Assembly: GCA_035384565.1 (NCBI GenBank)
Contig: DAOOIT010000022.1
Location: 1-64,000, forward strand
Source: Planctomycetota bacterium
GTDB lineage: Bacteria; Planctomycetota; PUPC01; DSUN01
Length of the DNA: 64,000 bases
Direction of reading: 5' to 3'
The notes under the pieces are model-generated. The model was not told the origin of the DNA and did not search any database. It saw only the letters and a list, made by a program, of their open reading frames with translations. Of the stretch, positions 61,801 to 64,000 are shown piece after piece. Positions within the stretch are counted from its first letter, which is position 1. Every line of letters begins with the position of its first letter. The position numbers were made by a program, and so were the translations under genes.

Positions 61801-63160
61801 CGGTTGCCATGGCGGCAAGGCGCAGGCCGATGGCCGAACGCCGATGGACCTCCGCCGGGCCGAACCCAGGACGTTCCCGTTCTCAGACGCCCCGTTCCCC
61901 CCGTCGTTCTATGCGCTGCGGCGCTATGTCCGCGCCCCGGGGTTGGAGGGCAACCCGCTGCTTCCTCCGCCGGCCGACTATCATGCCGACACCTCGCCCC
62001 TGGTGCAGATGCTGCGCAAGGGCCACGGCGGGGTGCGGCTCGACGCGGAGGCCTGGGATCGCCTGGTGACCTGGCTCGACCTCAACGCCCCCGCCTATGG
62101 CACCTGGCTCGAGATACCGACGGCGCGCAATAACCCCACCGCGCGCCAGTGCATCGAGCGGCGCCGCGAGCTTCTGAAACGCTATGCAGGCTTCGACGAC
62201 GACCCCGAGGCCGATGCGGGCCTGCCGCCGGCCCGGGTCGGCGACCCGGTTCCACCTCGGGCGCCGGGGGCCACCACGAGCGTCGGCAATCTCCCGGGGT
62301 GGCCCTTCGACGAGGTCGAGGCGAAACGGAGACAGGCCGCGGCCGGGCCAACCACCGACCACAAGGTAGACCTCGGTGGCGGTGTGACCTTGGACCTCAA
62401 GCTGATCCCCGCCGGCGAGTTCGTCATGGGCGACCCCGAGGGCTATCCAGACGAGCGCCCAGTCTTCGTGGCGAAGATCGAGCGGCCATTCTGGATCGGC
62501 AAGATCGAGGTCACCAACGAACAGTTCGCCCGCTTTGACCCCGAGCATCGCAGCGGCGACGAGGGCAAGATGTGGCTGCGATGGAGCCGCGGCGACTTCT
62601 TCCCCCTGGACCAGCCCCGCCAACCCGTGTGCCGCGTCTCGTGGGAGCAGGCGAATGCCTTCTGCGCCTGGCTGTCGCGGGCCACCGGCGCCGCATTCGC
62701 ACTGCCCACGGAGGCTCAGTGGGAATGGGCCTGCCGTGCGGGGAGCGATCAGCCCTTCAGTTTCGGTTCCGCGGAAACGGGTTTCGCGGACTTCGCTAAC
62801 CTGGCGGATACCTCGCTTCTGCGGCTGTGCCAGGGCGAACGAGTCCGGCCGTTTCTACCCGTAGCATCAGGGGATGACAGGCACACCGTTTCCGCGCCGG
62901 TGGGCTTCTATGCACCGAATGCCTGGGGACTCCACGACATGCAGGGCAATGTGGCCGAATGGACGCGCAGTGCGGAACTCCCATACCCCTTCCGTGCGGA
63001 GGATCCAGGCCACGCTGCTGTCGGCGGCCGACGGGTCGTGCGGGGCGGCTCTTGGTACAGCCGTCCCGGCTTCGCGCGGTCGGGTGCCCGCCGGAGCCAC
63101 TGGCCATGGCAGCGAGTGTTCGACGTGGGCTTCCGCGTGGTGTGCGATGCGGGCGATTGA
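58895..63160 (+). CDS. HzsA-like multidomain protein with two haem c motifs and an FGE/SUMF1 domain
   Basis: Protein of 1421 residues with a signal peptide. An N-terminal jelly-roll-like region (about 40-240) and a helical region precede a TolB/propeller-like part (about 520-800), then a segment like the hydrazine synthase alpha subunit ('DGDGSAYFTVPANMPLAVQP'). Two CxxCH haem-binding motifs follow: C918-H922 (SCVGCHED) and C968-H972 (YCVGCHGG), the second in a PSCyt1-like context. The C-terminus (about 1163-1421) is a formylglycine-generating-enzyme/SUMF1-like domain ('LIPAGEFVMGDPEG', 'MQGNVAEWTR', 'RVVRGGSWYSRPGFARSG'). Start is TTG 58895 with AAGGAG six bases upstream; a nearby ATG is out of frame. 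Hydrazine synthesis is not implied. Periplasmic; function unknown. Confidence 0.82.
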   Translation: MSLRCPGVIAWVAVWARAVAALGAEGGATSGVEGAPTKQAFVCDFAKGLPREVRTVGGKWELKDGCLRLVDPAASDPTKALILIGEGHNVSAEVVITARLRLDTWAEDDWARAGVGLCADPANGYGLNLVFHAGKLEFVRDYVEWAPGCPFAYRSGQWYWVKLWKTPAGLRGKAWSDGQPEPADWMVAWGKDHARLTGYPALVGCSASPDNRVCSVSFSHCEVRVGGGPFGYYTRQATWVETLAASRAALARQETELAGKTKEPPGAGSARRDDLWRLLEQDFPDAESLRQMAVERQDNLWAEDWPFDRPGGLAERYAAATRAGLAPRARELARNVARLSDLPPVRELYYRSKEIERVLAGWDAKLESLHRAVADLMRTYGENYPRGRQYLSQIVSLRETLAAAQQQPVDAGRLLAAVARFEELRREALLANPLLDFDRLLVIKRRERRQPDPSALRTVPFSGNDPIGVLHGLPINFQGNGVLRQVPFDNEIAVLSRLKTVGELTTLFRPEKAVYVGNVALHFDADRLLFSSIGQGGRFQVFEIGVNGEGLRQVTRGDEPDVDSYDSCYLPDGRILFASSACFQSVPCERRLDEVANFCVMNADGSGIRRLCFDQDHDFCPTAMPDGRVLYTRWEYTDIAHAFSARVFTMNPDGTEQRAYYASSSHWPNRIFYARPIPGHPTKFVGVISGHHGTARAGELMLFDVARGRQQAEGVVQRIPGWGQKVEARMVDELVSGSWPRFLHPYPLSDKHFLVSCQPTPDSRWGIYLADVFDNLVLIREEPGWVLFEPVPLRATPRPPVIPDRVTPDSREATVYLSDIYAGPGLAGIPRGTVKALRLFTYHFNYFGTSGIEDYIGMDGPWDVRRVLGAVPVDGDGSAYFTVPANMPLAVQPLDAEGKALQLMRSWFTAMPGEAVSCVGCHEDRNSASPNRGTLALGRKPSPIKPWYGPTRGFSWDREVQPVLDKYCVGCHGGKAQADGRTPMDLRRAEPRTFPFSDAPFPPSFYALRRYVRAPGLEGNPLLPPPADYHADTSPLVQMLRKGHGGVRLDAEAWDRLVTWLDLNAPAYGTWLEIPTARNNPTARQCIERRRELLKRYAGFDDDPEADAGLPPARVGDPVPPRAPGATTSVGNLPGWPFDEVEAKRRQAAAGPTTDHKVDLGGGVTLDLKLIPAGEFVMGDPEGYPDERPVFVAKIERPFWIGKIEVTNEQFARFDPEHRSGDEGKMWLRWSRGDFFPLDQPRQPVCRVSWEQANAFCAWLSRATGAAFALPTEAQWEWACRAGSDQPFSFGSAETGFADFANLADTSLLRLCQGERVRPFLPVASGDDRHTVSAPVGFYAPNAWGLHDMQGNVAEWTRSAELPYPFRAEDPGHAAVGGRRVVRGGSWYSRPGFARSGARRSHWPWQRVFDVGFRVVCDAGD

Positions 63161-63217
63161 AGGGCATCGCTCGCGCACCGCTTGCGAGGACCGGAACGGA
63201 CACCCTGGGCTGCAACC

Positions 63218-63247
63218 TTGACGACGACGGCAGGGAGCCGCTAGAAT
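63218..63247 (+). promoter_or_regulatory. Putative promoter giving a leaderless transcript
   Basis: TTGACG (63218-63223), 18-base spacer, TAGAAT (63242-63247). The ATG lies seven bases after the -10 box, at the expected transcription start. Confidence 0.5.
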
Positions 63248-63253
63248 CTGGGA

Positions 63254-64000
63254 ATGAAGAGCGCTGATCCTCAGGTGAACTCGCCCAGTGGCCGAGAGTG
63301 GGTGGCGGCCGGCTTGGTCCTGGCGGCGTTCTGCGGCCTGGTGCTCTGGGGGCTGGCGTGGGGAATCCCAAGCACCGAGCGGGCCAGGCTGGACGGTTCG
63401 GTGCAGCGCGCCAGGGAACTGTCGCCAGAACTGCTCCAGAAGAGCTGGCAGATATGGGGCTCGCGCGGCCGGCGCTCGCCCGTGGCCGAGATGTACCCGC
63501 GACACCTCTTCAACCCCCTGCGCTCGTACCACCCTGACGAGTACCAGGTCTTCAAGACCCTGAGCAACATGCGGCCAGGACGCCTGGACTTCGACCCGAA
63601 GAACTACATCTATCCTGCCTTGCATACCTATCTGGTGGGCGCGGCCGAGGGCATCTGCCACCTGCTGGGCGCAGTGCGGATCGAGCGCAACGTGGGCTTC
63701 TACTTCGACCATCCGGACGAGTTGGGCCGCATGTACCTGGTGGGGCGCGCACTCACACTGCTGGCGGCTGCCGGCGCCCTCGCGGTCTCGTGGCGCCTGG
63801 GGGCCTCTATGGCGCCCGGGGTCGGGTTGATTGCGATGGGACTGCTCGCGGCGATGCCAGCGTTCGCCGTCCACTCGCATCACCTGACGCGGGACACTCT
63901 CACGGCGCTGGCAGCGCTTGCGTTCTTCGGCTGTTGTCGCAGGGTCGCCCGGACCGGGGCCGCGCGATGGTTCGACTTCGCCGGGGTCGCGGCGGGCCTG
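63254..64000 (+). CDS. GT39/PMT-like membrane glycosyltransferase (partial, cut by window end)
   Basis: The first 249 residues are present; the frame stays open to the window edge. After a short cytoplasmic head there is a membrane helix (about 17-38, 'VAAGLVLAAFCGLVLWGLAW'), then a periplasmic loop with 'YHPDEYQVFKTLSNMRPG' and 'DPKNYIYPALHTYLVGAAEG', a layout typical of PMT/ArnT-like family 39 glycosyltransferases that use polyprenyl-phosphate sugars. Further helices follow (about 168-205). No Shine-Dalgarno sequence precedes the ATG; the promoter lies directly before it, so translation is probably leaderless. Acceptor unknown. Confidence 0.75.
   Translation, partial: MKSADPQVNSPSGREWVAAGLVLAAFCGLVLWGLAWGIPSTERARLDGSVQRARELSPELLQKSWQIWGSRGRRSPVAEMYPRHLFNPLRSYHPDEYQVFKTLSNMRPGRLDFDPKNYIYPALHTYLVGAAEGICHLLGAVRIERNVGFYFDHPDELGRMYLVGRALTLLAAAGALAVSWRLGASMAPGVGLIAMGLLAAMPAFAVHSHHLTRDTLTALAALAFFGCCRRVARTGAARWFDFAGVAAGL

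Noticed and set aside
58895..63160. Hydrazine synthase, implying an anammox organism
   Set aside because: Only the HzsA-like segment is present, fused to other domains, with no beta/gamma subunits or other anammox genes in view.

Overview
The window is a continuous stretch of visibly GC-rich bacterial chromosome with 39 supported protein genes and no rRNA, tRNA, CRISPR array or transposase that I can see. The gene content suggests Planctomycetota or a close PVC-superphylum relative. It includes secreted DUF4091, DUF6807, ThuA, Gfo/Idh/MocA and FAD-oxidoreductase proteins, URO-D-like and MttB-like methyltransferases, a TldD/TldE pair, a DUF4159 protein, and a HzsA-like protein fused to haem c motifs and a formylglycine-generating-enzyme domain. 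This assignment is an inference; there is no marker gene.

Layout. 57-22013: a possible winged-helix protein, a secreted beta-propeller, TldD/TldE, a large FAD oxidoreductase, an Ig-like protein, a URO-D-like methyltransferase, a small ACT-like protein, a propeller/metallo-beta-lactamase/FG-GAP lipoprotein, a DUF362 protein, a GH4 enzyme with a fucose-isomerase-like protein, and a lipoprotein/radical SAM pair. 22151-29544: DUF4091 hydrolase, MttB-like and URO-D-like methyltransferases, then a sugar ABC importer (binding protein and two permeases, no ATPase). 29890-36646: sialate O-acetylesterase, divergent from a Gfo/Idh dehydrogenase, a DUF6807 protein and an M28-peptidase/AAC(3) fusion. 36783-54376: one minus-strand block of ten genes, the most striking part of the window. 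54636-64000: tandem ThuA protein, Tat-exported Gfo/Idh, ComEC-like metallo-beta-lactamase, the HzsA/cytochrome/FGE protein and the start of a GT39-like membrane protein.

The ten-gene block looks like an unrecognised energised envelope system. It encodes an ExbB/TolQ-like channel, two ExbD/TolR-like proteins, a TonB-like linker, two further membrane proteins (one DUF4159), a small PH-like protein, two secreted TPR proteins and a secreted 2726-residue TPR/Ig-like/PA14-like giant. The giant and its 781-residue neighbour share an Ig-like module, which suggests they work together.

Promoters are readable. Fourteen sites match a sigma70-type pattern (TTGNNN, mostly 17 bases, then a TATAAT-like hexamer), several as divergent pairs. 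Noncoding gaps hold dispersed inverted repeats. One family occurs three times between genes, and a half-copy lies in frame inside the FAD-oxidoreductase gene.
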